A stretch of 64,000 bases of DNA from Burkholderia sp. D-99. GTDB lineage: Bacteria; Pseudomonadota; Gammaproteobacteria; Burkholderiales; Burkholderiaceae. The DNA lies in NCBI RefSeq assembly GCF_011605345.1, contig NZ_JAAOXM010000003.1:620001-684000 (forward strand), in the 5' to 3' direction. This document shows, in pieces, positions 1 through 7,565 of the stretch. Every line of letters begins with the position of its first letter. Within the stretch, counting starts at the first letter, position 1. The notes under the pieces were generated by a model. The model searched no databases, was not told where the DNA came from, and worked only from the letters and a program-made list of their open reading frames with translations. The position numbers were made by a program, and so were the translations under genes.

Positions 1-349
1 GCACGGACAGCGACGTGCGTTCGGCCAGCTCGATCATGAACGGCCGCGAACGCGCGCGGATGTCGAAGTTGCGCAGGAAGCCGTGGCTCAGTTCGAGTAC
101 CGACGCGGTGAGCACGAAGCGCTCGCTGTCGGGCAACTGGAACAGGAAGCCGGCGCTGACGAGCGTCGCGGTGATGCGCGAGACGGTCGGCTTCGGGATG
201 CCGGTCAGTTCGGTCAGCTCGCGGTTGCTGACGGGCGCGTCGGCAGCCGCGATGCGACGCAACACGGCGAGGCCGCGGGCGAGGGCGGTGATCTCGTCGG
301 GCGAGGATTCACGGTCCCGCGACGCGGGAGAGGTTACAGTTGTCGACAC
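1..349 (-). CDS. IclR-family transcriptional regulator (N-terminal part, runs off left edge)
   Basis: The first 116 codons are visible, starting at a GTG at 349-347. The N-terminal region contains a winged helix-turn-helix typical of IclR proteins: residues about 25-85 include VSNRELTELTGIPKPTVSR, then a wing ending in a segment like LPDSERFVLTASVLEL. The effector-binding domain has only just begun at the window edge. IclR proteins are DNA-binding repressors or activators that sense small carboxylates or aromatics. The target is unknown, but palindromic sequences in the upstream gap are candidate operators. The start is chosen because the reading frame shows no nearer start before the HTH; a clear Shine-Dalgarno is not seen. 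Confidence 0.8.
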   Translation of the reverse strand, partial: MSTTVTSPASRDRESSPDEITALARGLAVLRRIAAADAPVSNRELTELTGIPKPTVSRITATLVSAGFLFQLPDSERFVLTASVLELSHGFLRNFDIRARSRPFMIELAERTSLSV

Positions 350-430
350 GAGGGATTCTCTCTATTTCCGAAACTCGATTTCAATTTTGTTGGTATTGTA
401 GGACTATTGTCAAAGGATGCATGTTCTGCA

Positions 431-468
431 GGTGAACCGGTCATTGGATGAGATTTTACGGGTTCACC
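431..468. repeat. Inverted repeat upstream of the IclR gene
   Basis: GGTGAACC at 431-438 is mirrored by GGTTCACC at 461-468. The core TGAACCGGT recurs at about 514-522 and a related TTAACCGGC lies near 596. The repeats sit in an AT-richer gap of about 620 bases (350-969) with no gene. They may be regulator sites or leader structures; nothing in the sequence decides which. Confidence 0.4.
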
Positions 469-571
469 CTTGGTTTATTAGGAAAACGCTCAAATGTGCG
501 TTGCCACAAAGTGCATGAACCGGTGCAAATACCGCTTGACTTGTCGGGCGGAAACGGAAAGAATGTCTCAC

Positions 572-590
572 GTTTTCGAAACATCGTTTC
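572..590. promoter_or_regulatory. Overlapping palindromes, possible IclR-type operator
   Basis: GAAAC-N3-GTTTC at 578-590 overlaps GTTTTCGAAAC at 572-582. The palindrome is 13 bases, in the size range of known IclR-type operators. It lies about 225 bases upstream of the IclR start, which is far for autoregulation, so it may instead control a transcript running right towards the terminator at 668-697. Confidence 0.3.
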
Positions 591-667
591 ACGAGTTTAA
601 CCGGCAACGGTGTTTCGCGCAGTCTCTCAGGTTCTAGCACGGCCCTCGGAATGGCTAGAACTTTTTT

Positions 668-697
668 AGCGCCACGGTCTCCGTGGCGCTTTTTTTT
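668..697 (+). terminator. Strong rho-independent terminator with no obvious upstream gene
   Basis: A perfect 10-bp stem (AGCGCCACGG / CCGTGGCGCT) with a 3-base loop is followed by eight T residues at 690-697. No coding sequence on the + strand ends before it, so it may close a small non-coding RNA that begins in the 500-640 region. Confidence 0.7.
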
Positions 698-820
698 GCC
701 TGTCTTTCTGCTCGTCCGCCCGGACGCGTCAGACCCGTATTATCCCCCGATCGTCGAAAGCCCCCGTTCGAACCCGTGCGGCGTCTCTTTGCGCGTGCGC
801 GTTACGCGATTCGCGTGCGT

Positions 821-855
821 AAAAAAAAGCGCGATGCCCGCACAGGGCATCGCGC
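821..855 (-). terminator. Rho-independent terminator downstream of phoX
   Basis: On the - strand an 11-bp perfect stem (GCGCGATGCCC / GGGCATCGCGC) with a 5-base loop is followed by eight T residues. It lies 115 bases beyond the phoX stop codon and is the only good terminator on that side. Confidence 0.75.
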
Positions 856-903
856 ATCAAACGGCGTGGAGCGCCGACGAATGAACGGTGATGAAGAAAG
901 GGG

Positions 904-943
904 CGCCCGGCTAGGGACGCCCGGTTAGGGGCGCCCGGCCAGG
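904..943. repeat. Three-copy 14-bp tandem repeat
   Basis: Imperfect units of the form CGCCCGGyTAGGGr begin at 904, 918 and 932, with period 14. They sit between the phoX stop codon and its terminator, so they are transcribed as part of the 3' untranslated region. No function is evident. Confidence 0.6.
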
Positions 944-969
944 AGGCGGATCCTCCTCGCGTGGCCCGG

Positions 970-2934
970 TCAGGCCTTCGCGAGCTTGATGCTGGTTTGC
1001 TCGGCAGTCAGGTAGCCGACGCTCGCGCCGAAGCGGTCCTTGAAGTTCGTGCGCACGAGCGGATCGAGCGTCGGCTTGACCTTGTCGTGCAGCGGCGATT
1101 CCCAGTCGCCCGCGTGCTGGAAGTTGCTCATGATGTACGTCCAGCCGTTGATCTCGTCGACCGCGTGCAGGCCCGTCGATTCCGCGCCGGCCGGGCACGA
1201 CAGCACGCGCACGAGCGACTTCGTGTCGACGTTGTAGGCCCACAGGAAGTTGTTCACGTGCATGCCCGAGTCTTCGCCGATGAAGAGCGTGCGCAGTTTT
1301 TCGGAGAACTTCAGGTTGTCCGGGTTCGCGATCTTGTCCTGGTGCGCGAGGTTGCCGAGCGCATCGGCCGTGGCGAGATCCTCGCCGACGAGCGCGGCCG
1401 GCGCGCCCATGTCGACCGGCACCCATTCGCTGTCGATCGCGCTGCCCGTCGTGTCGCGCTGGCTGCCCTTCAGGTTCAGTGCATAGACGGCGCCAGCTGC
1501 GATCTTCTTGTCGACCGCGACGTCGCGCGACACCGCGTTGCCCTTGACCATCGACGTCTCGATCCGCGACATCGCCGTGTAGACGATCTTGTCCTTCGCG
1601 TTCACGGTCGTGCCTTCGAGCTTCGTGAAGCCCATGCTGCCGCCGAGCAGCGCCGCATAGCGGTGCGTCTCGAGGAACGCGGCCGCCTTTTCCATCCCCG
1701 GCTTCACGCGCATCCAGTTGAACTTGCCGCCGAAGTGGATCTTCGTATAGCTCGCATCGTTCGGGTCGGTGGTCACCAGGTCCATGATGTCCGACGCCTT
1801 CAGCGTGTTCGCGAGCGTTTCGATTTCGCCACTCGTCGCATGGCCGATCCTGATCCACGTCAGCGTGGCGGTACCCGCGCCGGCGGACGACGTCTGCGTC
1901 CACTTCGCGACGTACAGCGTGCCGGCCGACAGGTCGGCCGCTTTGTCCGCGACGAACATGAACAGGCCGCCGTTGGTTGCGTCGTCACCCATCATCACGG
2001 TGCGCTGGTCCGGCATCACCTGGATCAGCTCGTGCGAGATGCGGCCGAGGCAATAGTGCTTCTTCACGGTGCCCGTGCCGTCCGGATTCACGGTGATCTC
2101 GGGCAGGTGGCCGTAGTGGTAGGGGTTCGCCTTCGTCTCGTCGCCGAACGTGTTCTTGCTGAACGCCTTGAACTGCGCGTCGGTCGCGACCTTGGTCGCG
2201 TCCGGTTCGTACTCCTCGCTCGACAGGTGCGTGCCCCACGGCGACAGGCTCGCGCCGCAGGTGATCCACAGGCCGTGCGCCTTCGACGTGTCGACGTTGT
2301 GGTACTTGACGACCTTCAGCGCGCCGTTGGCCGGATCCTGGTCGAGCGTCAGCACCGCGATCGGCGACGGCAGCTGGCCGTACTGCGATGCGCTGGCCTG
2401 GTCGCGCGTCGTGTATTCGAACTGCACGACGGCGAACACCGTGTTGCCCTTCACGCCGGGTACGTTCGCGTTCTTCAGCGTCAGCAGCGAGCTGCCGTCC
2501 GGGCAGTCGGAATAGAACTGGCGCTCCTTGCCGGCAACCGAGCGGTCGATGATCGGCTGGTTGTTGATGTCGTAGTAGCCGCCCGCGAGCGTCGTGCCGC
2601 CCTTGCCGTCCGGCACCATGTCGCCCGTCACGAAGAACGGCCGGTACGCCAGCTTGAAGTTGCGCGCCGAGCCGTCCGAGAACGACACCGACAGCGTCGA
2701 GCCGACCGTCGTCGTGGCCATCGCGGCCGCGTTGTCGAGCGTGGGCGCGGCCATCGCCGAGAACGTCGCCGACGTGTACGCTGCGGCGACCGGGGCCGGC
2801 GTCGACGCCGGATTGTCGTCGCCGCCGCAACCCGTCAGCAGGGCCGGCAGCGCGAGGCCGGAAAGGGGCAGCATCGGCGCGCCGGCGAGGATCTTCAGGG
2901 CCTGACGACGGGCAGCATTGGGCAACGCGGGCAT
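970..2934 (-). CDS. phoX: PhoX-family phosphatase (DUF839), Tat-type lipoprotein signal
   Basis: This 654-residue protein is a predicted secreted alkaline phosphatase of the PhoX type. The family uses iron and calcium to hydrolyse phosphomonoesters outside the cytoplasm. The N-terminus carries a twin-arginine motif (RRQALK, residues 9-14), a hydrophobic stretch and a lipobox LLTGC with Cys36, so it may be exported folded and then lipidated. The family segment LSPWGTHLSSEEYEPD lies near residues 225-245, and the length fits PhoX. The ATG at 2934 is chosen over a TTG at 2997 because the Tat motif then sits at the correct distance from the N-terminus. The start lies just below a large leader hairpin (2940-3026). 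A convincing Pho box was not found. Confidence 0.88.
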   Translation of the reverse strand: MPALPNAARRQALKILAGAPMLPLSGLALPALLTGCGGDDNPASTPAPVAAAYTSATFSAMAAPTLDNAAAMATTTVGSTLSVSFSDGSARNFKLAYRPFFVTGDMVPDGKGGTTLAGGYYDINNQPIIDRSVAGKERQFYSDCPDGSSLLTLKNANVPGVKGNTVFAVVQFEYTTRDQASASQYGQLPSPIAVLTLDQDPANGALKVVKYHNVDTSKAHGLWITCGASLSPWGTHLSSEEYEPDATKVATDAQFKAFSKNTFGDETKANPYHYGHLPEITVNPDGTGTVKKHYCLGRISHELIQVMPDQRTVMMGDDATNGGLFMFVADKAADLSAGTLYVAKWTQTSSAGAGTATLTWIRIGHATSGEIETLANTLKASDIMDLVTTDPNDASYTKIHFGGKFNWMRVKPGMEKAAAFLETHRYAALLGGSMGFTKLEGTTVNAKDKIVYTAMSRIETSMVKGNAVSRDVAVDKKIAAGAVYALNLKGSQRDTTGSAIDSEWVPVDMGAPAALVGEDLATADALGNLAHQDKIANPDNLKFSEKLRTLFIGEDSGMHVNNFLWAYNVDTKSLVRVLSCPAGAESTGLHAVDEINGWTYIMSNFQHAGDWESPLHDKVKPTLDPLVRTNFKDRFGASVGYLTAEQTSIKLAKA

Positions 2935-2939
2935 GTGGA

Positions 2940-3026
2940 GTCCAGTTTCAGTTGTTGGAAGAATGGCCTTCGTGAAGCGCAAGCAGGCGAACGGCAAGCT
3001 TCACGAAGGCATATTGAAAACTGGAC
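2940..3026 (-). promoter_or_regulatory. Nested hairpin in the phoX leader, overlapping the ribosome binding site
   Basis: Two perfect inverted repeats are nested. The inner arms are 13 bases (GCCTTCGTGAAGC at 2966-2978 with its complement at 2998-3010). The outer arms are 9 bases (GTCCAGTTT at 2940-2948 with its complement at 3018-3026). In the phoX mRNA the 3' outer arm ends five bases before the start codon and contains the only GGA that could serve as Shine-Dalgarno, so folding would hide it. A three-codon ORF (Met-Pro-Ser-stop) opens at 3012 in the inner stem. Regulation by folding is an inference. Confidence 0.6.
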
Positions 3027-3099
3027 GGAAGTGTAAGGACGCTCGATGAAAGTTTTTTGAATTGAAAACGTAATGATGCGTCAGGCGTTCGTCAGGCGC

Positions 3100-4293
3100 T
3101 CAATCGCGTTCGGGCGTCGCCGAGATGCGGTGGATCGACAGGTCGGCGCCATCGAACTCGGCTTCGCGGTCGAGGCGCAGCCCGACGGTCGCTTTCAGCG
3201 CACCGTAGACGAGCGTGCCGCCCGCGGTCGCGATCGCGATGCCGCCGAGCGTGCCGACGAGCTGCGACATGAACGACACGCCGCCAAGGCCGCCGAGGGC
3301 AGGCAGGCCGAACACGCCGGCCGCGAGGCCGCCGAGCGCGCCGCACATGCCGTGCAGCGGCCACACGCCGAGCACGTCGTCGATGCGCCACTTGTTCTGT
3401 ACGCAGGTGAACATCGCGACGAACAGCGCGCCGGCCGCGGCGCCCGTGACGAGCGCGCCGATCGGGTGCATCACGTCGGAGCCCGCGCACACCGCGACGA
3501 GGCCCGCGAGCGGCCCGTTGTACGTGAAGCCGGGGTCGTTGCGGCCGGCCATCCACGCGGCGAGCGTGCCGCCGACCATCGCCATCAGCGAGTTCACTGC
3601 GACGAGGCCGCTGATCTTGTCGAGCGTCTGCGCGCTCATCACGTTGAAGCCGAACCAGCCGACCGCGAGCACCCACGCGCCGAGCGCGAGGAACGGGATG
3701 TTAGACGGCGGGTGCGCGGCGATCCGGCCGTCCTTCGCGTAGCGGCCGTGGCGCGCGCCGAGCAGCAGCACGGCCGGCAGCGCGACCCAGCCGCCGAACG
3801 CGTGCACGACGACCGAGCCCGCGAAATCGTGGAACGGCGCGCCGAACGCGTGCGTGAGCCAGGCTTGCACGCCGAAGCGTTCGTTCCATGCCATTCCTTC
3901 GAAGAACGGATAGATGAAGCCGACGATGATCAGCGTCGCGACGAGCTGAGGGTTGAACTTCGCGCGCTCGGCGATGCCGCCGGACACGATCGCGGGAATC
4001 GCCGCCGCGAAGGTCAGCAGGAAGAAGAAGCGCACGAGCGCGTAGCCGTTGTGCTGCGACAGCGTGCCGATGTCGTCGAAGAATTCGACGCCGTACGCGA
4101 TCGTGTAGCCGATGAAGAAATACGCGAGCGTCGACACCGAGAAGTCGACCAGGATCTTCACGAGCGCGTTGACCTGGTTCTTCTTGCGGACCGTGCCGAG
4201 TTCGAGAAATGCAAAGCCCGCGTGCATCGCGAGCACCATGACGGCGCCGATCAACAGGAACAGTGTGTCGACGCCGGATTTCAGACCAACCAT
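3100..4293 (-). CDS. amt: Ammonium transporter (Amt/MEP/Rh family)
   Basis: This 397-residue integral membrane protein has the segments expected of an Amt channel. FLELGTVRKKN lies in the second helix. One of the paired pore histidines lies in DFAGSVVVHAFGG and the other in WPLHGMCGALGG. The predicted fold has eleven transmembrane helices, and the protein conducts ammonium across the inner membrane. The ATG at 4293 is preceded by AAGGAAG at good spacing; an upstream extension in the same frame is low-quality sequence and lacks family similarity. There is no adjacent glnK. A sigma-54 promoter (4329-4345) and upstream GGTGC-type half-sites suggest nitrogen control through NtrC. Confidence 0.92.
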   Translation of the reverse strand: MVGLKSGVDTLFLLIGAVMVLAMHAGFAFLELGTVRKKNQVNALVKILVDFSVSTLAYFFIGYTIAYGVEFFDDIGTLSQHNGYALVRFFFLLTFAAAIPAIVSGGIAERAKFNPQLVATLIIVGFIYPFFEGMAWNERFGVQAWLTHAFGAPFHDFAGSVVVHAFGGWVALPAVLLLGARHGRYAKDGRIAAHPPSNIPFLALGAWVLAVGWFGFNVMSAQTLDKISGLVAVNSLMAMVGGTLAAWMAGRNDPGFTYNGPLAGLVAVCAGSDVMHPIGALVTGAAAGALFVAMFTCVQNKWRIDDVLGVWPLHGMCGALGGLAAGVFGLPALGGLGGVSFMSQLVGTLGGIAIATAGGTLVYGALKATVGLRLDREAEFDGADLSIHRISATPERD

Positions 4294-4328
4294 GCCGTGG
4301 CTTCCTTGCGCAAAAAACGGGCAAGGAA

Positions 4329-4345
4329 TGCAAGTATCGAGCCAA
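4329..4345 (-). promoter_or_regulatory. Sigma-54 (-24/-12) promoter of the ammonium transporter
   Basis: On the - strand the sequence reads TTGGCTCGATACTTGCA. It has the diagnostic GG-N10-GC spacing and matches the RpoN consensus TGGCAC-N5-TTGC at all but one position. The predicted transcript would start near 4317, giving a leader of about 24 bases before the start codon at 4293. Confidence 0.8.
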
Positions 4346-4457
4346 CTTGGTGAGCGGCTGCATGGAGTTGGTGCTCGAACGCCGCGCGTTGCGGCATTCC
4401 GGTGAATCGTGCACGGGAAGGGGGCGCGCCCGGCACGGGCCGAGTGCGATGCCGGGT

Positions 4458-4534
4458 GCACGCGTGTGGTGCGGCACGTGCGGAACTGGTGCGTGCGACG
4501 AGCCGATTGGTGCGGCGTGGTGCGCGATGGTGCG
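4458..4534. promoter_or_regulatory. Phased GGTGC half-sites, candidate NtrC enhancer
   Basis: TGGTGCG occurs at 4467, 4487, 4508, 4518 and 4528, giving spacings of 20, 21, 10 and 10 bases, so all lie on one helical face. GCAC-N7-GTGC at 4458-4472 matches the general NtrC site layout (GCAC-Y-N5-R-GTGC). The array lies 110-200 bases upstream of the sigma-54 promoter, the usual enhancer distance. Assignment to NtrC is inferred. Confidence 0.45.
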
Positions 4535-4557
4535 TCGTTGCGCGCCGATCCGGCGCG

Positions 4558-4935
4558 TCAGTGGCGCGTGAACAGCTGGGGCGGCCGGCGCAGCCGCAGC
4601 GCGCACGCCGACCAGTAGGCGGCGACGGTCGTCAGCCCGAGCGCGGCAAACGCGAGCGCCGCGAAACCCGCAAGCGACTGGCCTTCGCCGTCGGGGCCGA
4701 GGATGCCTTGCACGACGATCAGCGCGGCCGTCCAGAACCCGATCACGGCCTGTGTGAGCAGACGCGCGGTTGCGACGCGGCGCGCTCGCCCGGATTCGGC
4801 CAGACGGCACGCCGACCGCGGGCGCAGACACAGGAACAGGATGGCGGCGAGCAGCGCAGCCAAGGCGATGAACCAGTCGATGAGGAAATCCATGAGAAAA
4901 AGGGGCACGTCCGAAGCGGATTGAAGCGTGTCCAC
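4558..4935 (-). CDS. Small membrane protein of unknown function
   Basis: This 125-residue hydrophobic protein has about three predicted transmembrane segments, near residues 16-37, 62-80 and 86-107. They are separated by an arginine-rich loop and followed by a basic C-terminal tail. The GTG at 4935 is preceded by GAGGA at good spacing; the in-frame ATG at 4891 lacks a ribosome site. I do not recognise the family. It lies upstream of amt on the same strand, but the sigma-54 promoter between them argues for separate transcription. Confidence 0.6.
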   Translation of the reverse strand: MDTLQSASDVPLFLMDFLIDWFIALAALLAAILFLCLRPRSACRLAESGRARRVATARLLTQAVIGFWTAALIVVQGILGPDGEGQSLAGFAALAFAALGLTTVAAYWSACALRLRRPPQLFTRH

Positions 4936-5085
4936 TTTAGTGTCCTCGCGTGCGCGATTGAATCAGACGAGTCCGAAATTGAAAGCCATTTTTAATGACG
5001 GGGCGTGATTGGCCCTGTTCCACAGGCGGTATCATCGATGTCGGTCCAACCACGAGGCCGCGCGATGCGCGGCCGGAGATTGCTG

Positions 5086-5514
5086 ATGAACATGAAGACA
5101 TCGCGGGCGCGTCGTGTGCCCGGGTCCGTACTGGCGGCCGTGGCCGCCGGCGCGCTGCTGTTGCTCGCGGGCTGCGAGAAGTCCGGTGCGCCGGTCACGC
5201 AACCCGATACGGCCGCGAGCGCGGCTGCCGATGCCGCGAACAATGCGGCCAAGGCGCTCGACCAGGTGGCGAGCACCGTCAACCAGCAGCTCAACGCCGC
5301 GAAGGCCGGCATCGCGTCCGCGGCGTCAGCGGTGCCGCCGCTGTCCGCGAGCGGCCTCGCATCCGCCGCGCAGGCGCAGATCGACGCGGCCGCGTCCGCC
5401 GTCGTCGCGCATGCGGCTTCCGAAGCCGGCGCGAAGATCGCGGAAGCCGGCAAGAAGCTCCAGCAGTGGAGCCAGCAGAATGCCTCGGGCGCCAAGCCTG
5501 CGAGCGGAGAGTGA
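5086..5514 (+). CDS. Alanine-rich lipoprotein
   Basis: The protein has 142 residues with a basic N-terminus, a hydrophobic segment and a lipobox LLAGC near residue 30, so it should be a membrane-anchored lipoprotein. The mature part is dominated by alanine with heptad-like spacing and includes repeated stretches such as AASAAADAANNAA and AASAVVAHAASEA. This suggests a long helix or coiled coil. The ATG at 5086 follows GGAG by about eight bases; longer in-frame starts would bury the signal peptide. No specific function can be assigned. Confidence 0.75.
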   Translation: MNMKTSRARRVPGSVLAAVAAGALLLLAGCEKSGAPVTQPDTAASAAADAANNAAKALDQVASTVNQQLNAAKAGIASAASAVPPLSASGLASAAQAQIDAAASAVVAHAASEAGAKIAEAGKKLQQWSQQNASGAKPASGE

Positions 5515-5537
5515 TGCGGGCTTGCATGATCCGCTAA

Positions 5538-5558
5538 ATGTAATTATGATGGTTACAT
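5538..5558. promoter_or_regulatory. Operator palindrome upstream of the Rrf2 gene
   Basis: ATGTAA-N9-TTACAT, 47 bases upstream of the Rrf2 start codon. The same arms with the same 9-base spacer recur at 6146-6166 upstream of the next gene. The second half of each site continues as TTACATAT. Confidence 0.7.
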
Positions 5559-5604
5559 ATGTCGCCGGCTGCAGGACGGGCCGGCGTCGTCAAGTGAGTG
5601 AGGA

Positions 5605-6060
5605 ATGAATACCAGCAGCCGGTTCGCGTTTGCCGTCCACGTGCTTGCCTTGCTGTCGATGCAGGAGGGCGTGCCGCTGTCGTCCGACATCATCGCGGGC
5701 AGCGTGAACACGAATCCGGCGCTGATCCGCCGGTTGCTGTCGATGCTGGCGGCCGCGGGGCTGACCACGTCGCAACTGGGTGCGGGCGGCGGTGCGCTGC
5801 TGGCGCGCGAGCCCGGCGCGATCACGCTGCTCGACGTGTATCGCGCGGTTGACGACGCGCAACTGTTCGCGCTGCACCGCGAGGCGCCGAATCCCGCGTG
5901 TCTCGTCGGGCGGCACATCCAGGGTGCGTTGATCGACTACATCGGCGATGCGCAGCGTGCGATGGAAGCATCGCTTGCCACGCGCACGTTGGCCGACGTC
6001 ACGGCCGACGTGCTGGAGCTGGAGCAGCGCACGCAACATGAGGCGCGCGCCGGCGGGTGA
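5605..6060 (+). CDS. Rrf2-family transcriptional regulator without Fe-S cysteines
   Basis: This 151-residue protein has the Rrf2 winged helix at its N-terminus, with residues about 1-60 including FAFAVHVLALLSM and a recognition region NTNPALIRRLLSML. A C-terminal dimerisation helix follows. It has a single cysteine (PACLV), so it lacks the three-cysteine cluster ligands of IscR or NsrR and resembles the YwnA type. The gene is flanked by two copies of one palindrome, one before itself and one before the downstream NAD(P)-binding gene. This suggests autoregulation and control of that gene, perhaps in response to an electrophile or oxidant. Confidence 0.85.
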   Translation: MNTSSRFAFAVHVLALLSMQEGVPLSSDIIAGSVNTNPALIRRLLSMLAAAGLTTSQLGAGGGALLAREPGAITLLDVYRAVDDAQLFALHREAPNPACLVGRHIQGALIDYIGDAQRAMEASLATRTLADVTADVLELEQRTQHEARAGG

Positions 6061-6115
6061 CCGGCGGCAGGGCAGGAGGCCGGACGGCGCGAGAGGCGCG
6101 GCGACCGGCGCAATG

Positions 6116-6136
6116 GGGGCTTTGCCCCGTTTTTTT
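6116..6136 (+). terminator. Short rho-independent terminator after the Rrf2 gene
   Basis: GGGGC-TTT-GCCCC followed by a G and seven T residues. It separates the Rrf2 transcript from the downstream operator and promoter. Confidence 0.65.
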
Positions 6137-6145
6137 CGGTCTTAT

Positions 6146-6166
6146 ATGTAATTAACTGTGTTACAT
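6146..6166. promoter_or_regulatory. Second copy of the Rrf2 operator, upstream of the NAD(P)-binding gene
   Basis: ATGTAA-N9-TTACAT, the same arms and spacer as at 5538-5558, ending 23 bases before the start codon at 6190. TATGTAAT inside it could double as a -10 region, which would suit repression by occlusion. Confidence 0.7.
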
Positions 6167-6189
6167 ATTTTTCTTACTGGAGAATCGAT

Positions 6190-6831
6190 ATGACGCAACG
6201 TACTTTGAATATCGCGCTGTTCGGCGCTACCGGCACGATCGGCTCGCGCATCGCCGCGGAAGCCGCACGACGCGGCCATCGCGTGACCGCGCTGTCGCGC
6301 AACCCCGGTGCAGCCGGCGAAGGCATCACCGTGAAGGCGGCGGACCTGTTCGACGCGGCCAGCATCGCGGCCGCGCTGCCGGGTCATGACGTCGTCGCGA
6401 GCGCGTACGGTCCGAAGCAGGACGATGCGGCGAAGGTCGTCGCGGCTGCGAAGGCACTGGTCGCCGGCACGCGCCAGGCAGGGCTGAAACGGCTCGTGGT
6501 GGTGGGCGGTGCCGGTTCGCTCGAAGTCGCACCCGGCAAGCAGCTTGTCGACAGCGAAGGTTTCCCGGAGGCGTACAAGGCGGTCGCACTCGCGCACCGC
6601 GACGCGCTCGACTACCTGAAGACGGCCGGCGATCTCGACTGGACGTTCTTCGCGCCGGCCGCGCTGATTGCCCCGGGTGAGCGCACGGGTACGTTCCGCA
6701 CGGGCGTCGGCAAGCTGATCGCGGATGCACAGGGCAACAGCAAGATCTCGGCGGAAGACTACGCGGTCGCGTTCGTCGACGCGCTCGAGCAAGACAGCTT
6801 CGTGCGCGAGATCGCGACGGTCGCGTATTGA
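6190..6831 (+). CDS. NAD(P)H-binding atypical short-chain oxidoreductase (YwnB-like)
   Basis: The 213-residue protein begins with the dinucleotide-binding loop FGATGTIGSR (residues about 11-20) and continues as a Rossmann fold with an RRGH-type second strand and a VVVGGAGSLEV segment. This places it with atypical SDR proteins that bind NAD(P)H but often lack the full Tyr-Lys catalytic pair. The start has GGAG at good spacing. It probably reduces or senses a reactive small molecule under control of the Rrf2 regulator just upstream, because the two genes share an operator. The substrate is unknown. Confidence 0.82.
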   Translation: MTQRTLNIALFGATGTIGSRIAAEAARRGHRVTALSRNPGAAGEGITVKAADLFDAASIAAALPGHDVVASAYGPKQDDAAKVVAAAKALVAGTRQAGLKRLVVVGGAGSLEVAPGKQLVDSEGFPEAYKAVALAHRDALDYLKTAGDLDWTFFAPAALIAPGERTGTFRTGVGKLIADAQGNSKISAEDYAVAFVDALEQDSFVREIATVAY

Positions 6832-7042
6832 GCGGCGCGCCGGCCGGCAGCGCGTGAGCGCGGGGCCGGCCGTACGCGCAGGAACGCCAGGCGATTCCAC
6901 CTTGACGGGCGGGATCGCCTGTTTCGTCTGGAGCGGGCCGCGTGCCGGCGGATTCGCTCGTCTCGCGTGCATGCCGGATCGGTATTTATACCGGTCGACG
7001 CGGCGATGCGGTTTTCATATTGTTCCCCGTTGTGCAGGATGA

Positions 7043-7059
7043 ATAGAATAAATTTCTAT
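7043..7059. promoter_or_regulatory. Palindrome in front of the Lrp/AsnC gene
   Basis: ATAGAA-N5-TTCTAT with an AT-only centre, ending 18 bases before the start codon. Size and AT content fit a Lrp-family operator, so autoregulation is likely. Confidence 0.5.
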
Positions 7060-7077
7060 CTACGAGGGACTGGAGAA

Positions 7078-7548
7078 ATGGACGCCATCGATCGCAAGCT
7101 GCTGGAGCTGTTGCAGGCGGATGCCACGCTGCCGATCGCGGAATTGGCACAGCGCGTGAACCTGTCGCAGACGCCGTGCTGGAAGCGCGTGCAGCGGCTC
7201 AAGGAAACCGGCGCGATTCGCGCGCAGGTTGCACTGTGCGATCCGCGCAAGCTCGGGGTCGGCACGACCGTGTTCGTCGCGATCCGTACGAACCAGCACA
7301 CCGAGGAATGGGCGCAGCGTTTCACGCAGGCCGTGCGCGACATGCCGGAAGTGGTCGAGGTGTACCGGATGAGCGGCGAGACCGATTACCTGCTGCGCGT
7401 CGTGGTGGCCGGCATCGACGATTACGACCGCGTGTACAAGCAGCTGATTCGTGCGGTGCCGCTGTTCGACGTCAGCTCGTCGTTCGCGATGGAGCAGATC
7501 AAGTATTCGACCGCGCTACCCGTGCGCGATCTTGCCGAGCCGGCGTAG
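7078..7548 (+). CDS. Lrp/AsnC-family transcriptional regulator
   Basis: The 156-residue protein opens with MDAIDRKLLELLQAD, the classic first helix of the AsnC-type helix-turn-helix. The recognition helix is in NLSQTPCWKRVQRLKETG (residues about 31-48). The C-terminal RAM domain (about 70-145), which binds amino acids and builds octamers, contains the conserved segment VYRMSGETDYLLRVV. The ATG at 7078 follows GGAG; upstream in-frame codons are not family-like. The target is not evident; the gene converges on fbpC. Confidence 0.92.
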   Translation: MDAIDRKLLELLQADATLPIAELAQRVNLSQTPCWKRVQRLKETGAIRAQVALCDPRKLGVGTTVFVAIRTNQHTEEWAQRFTQAVRDMPEVVEVYRMSGETDYLLRVVVAGIDDYDRVYKQLIRAVPLFDVSSSFAMEQIKYSTALPVRDLAEPA

Positions 7549-7565
7549 CGCGGCACTGAAACGGC

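Noticed and set aside
961..3036. 691-codon + strand open frame opposite phoX
   Set aside because: Arginine/valine-rich shadow in an antisense frame of a GC-rich gene; no family-like motifs.
3027..3060. Pho box before phoX
   Set aside because: CTTTCAT is present but the second half-site matches the CTGTCAT consensus at only about three of seven positions.
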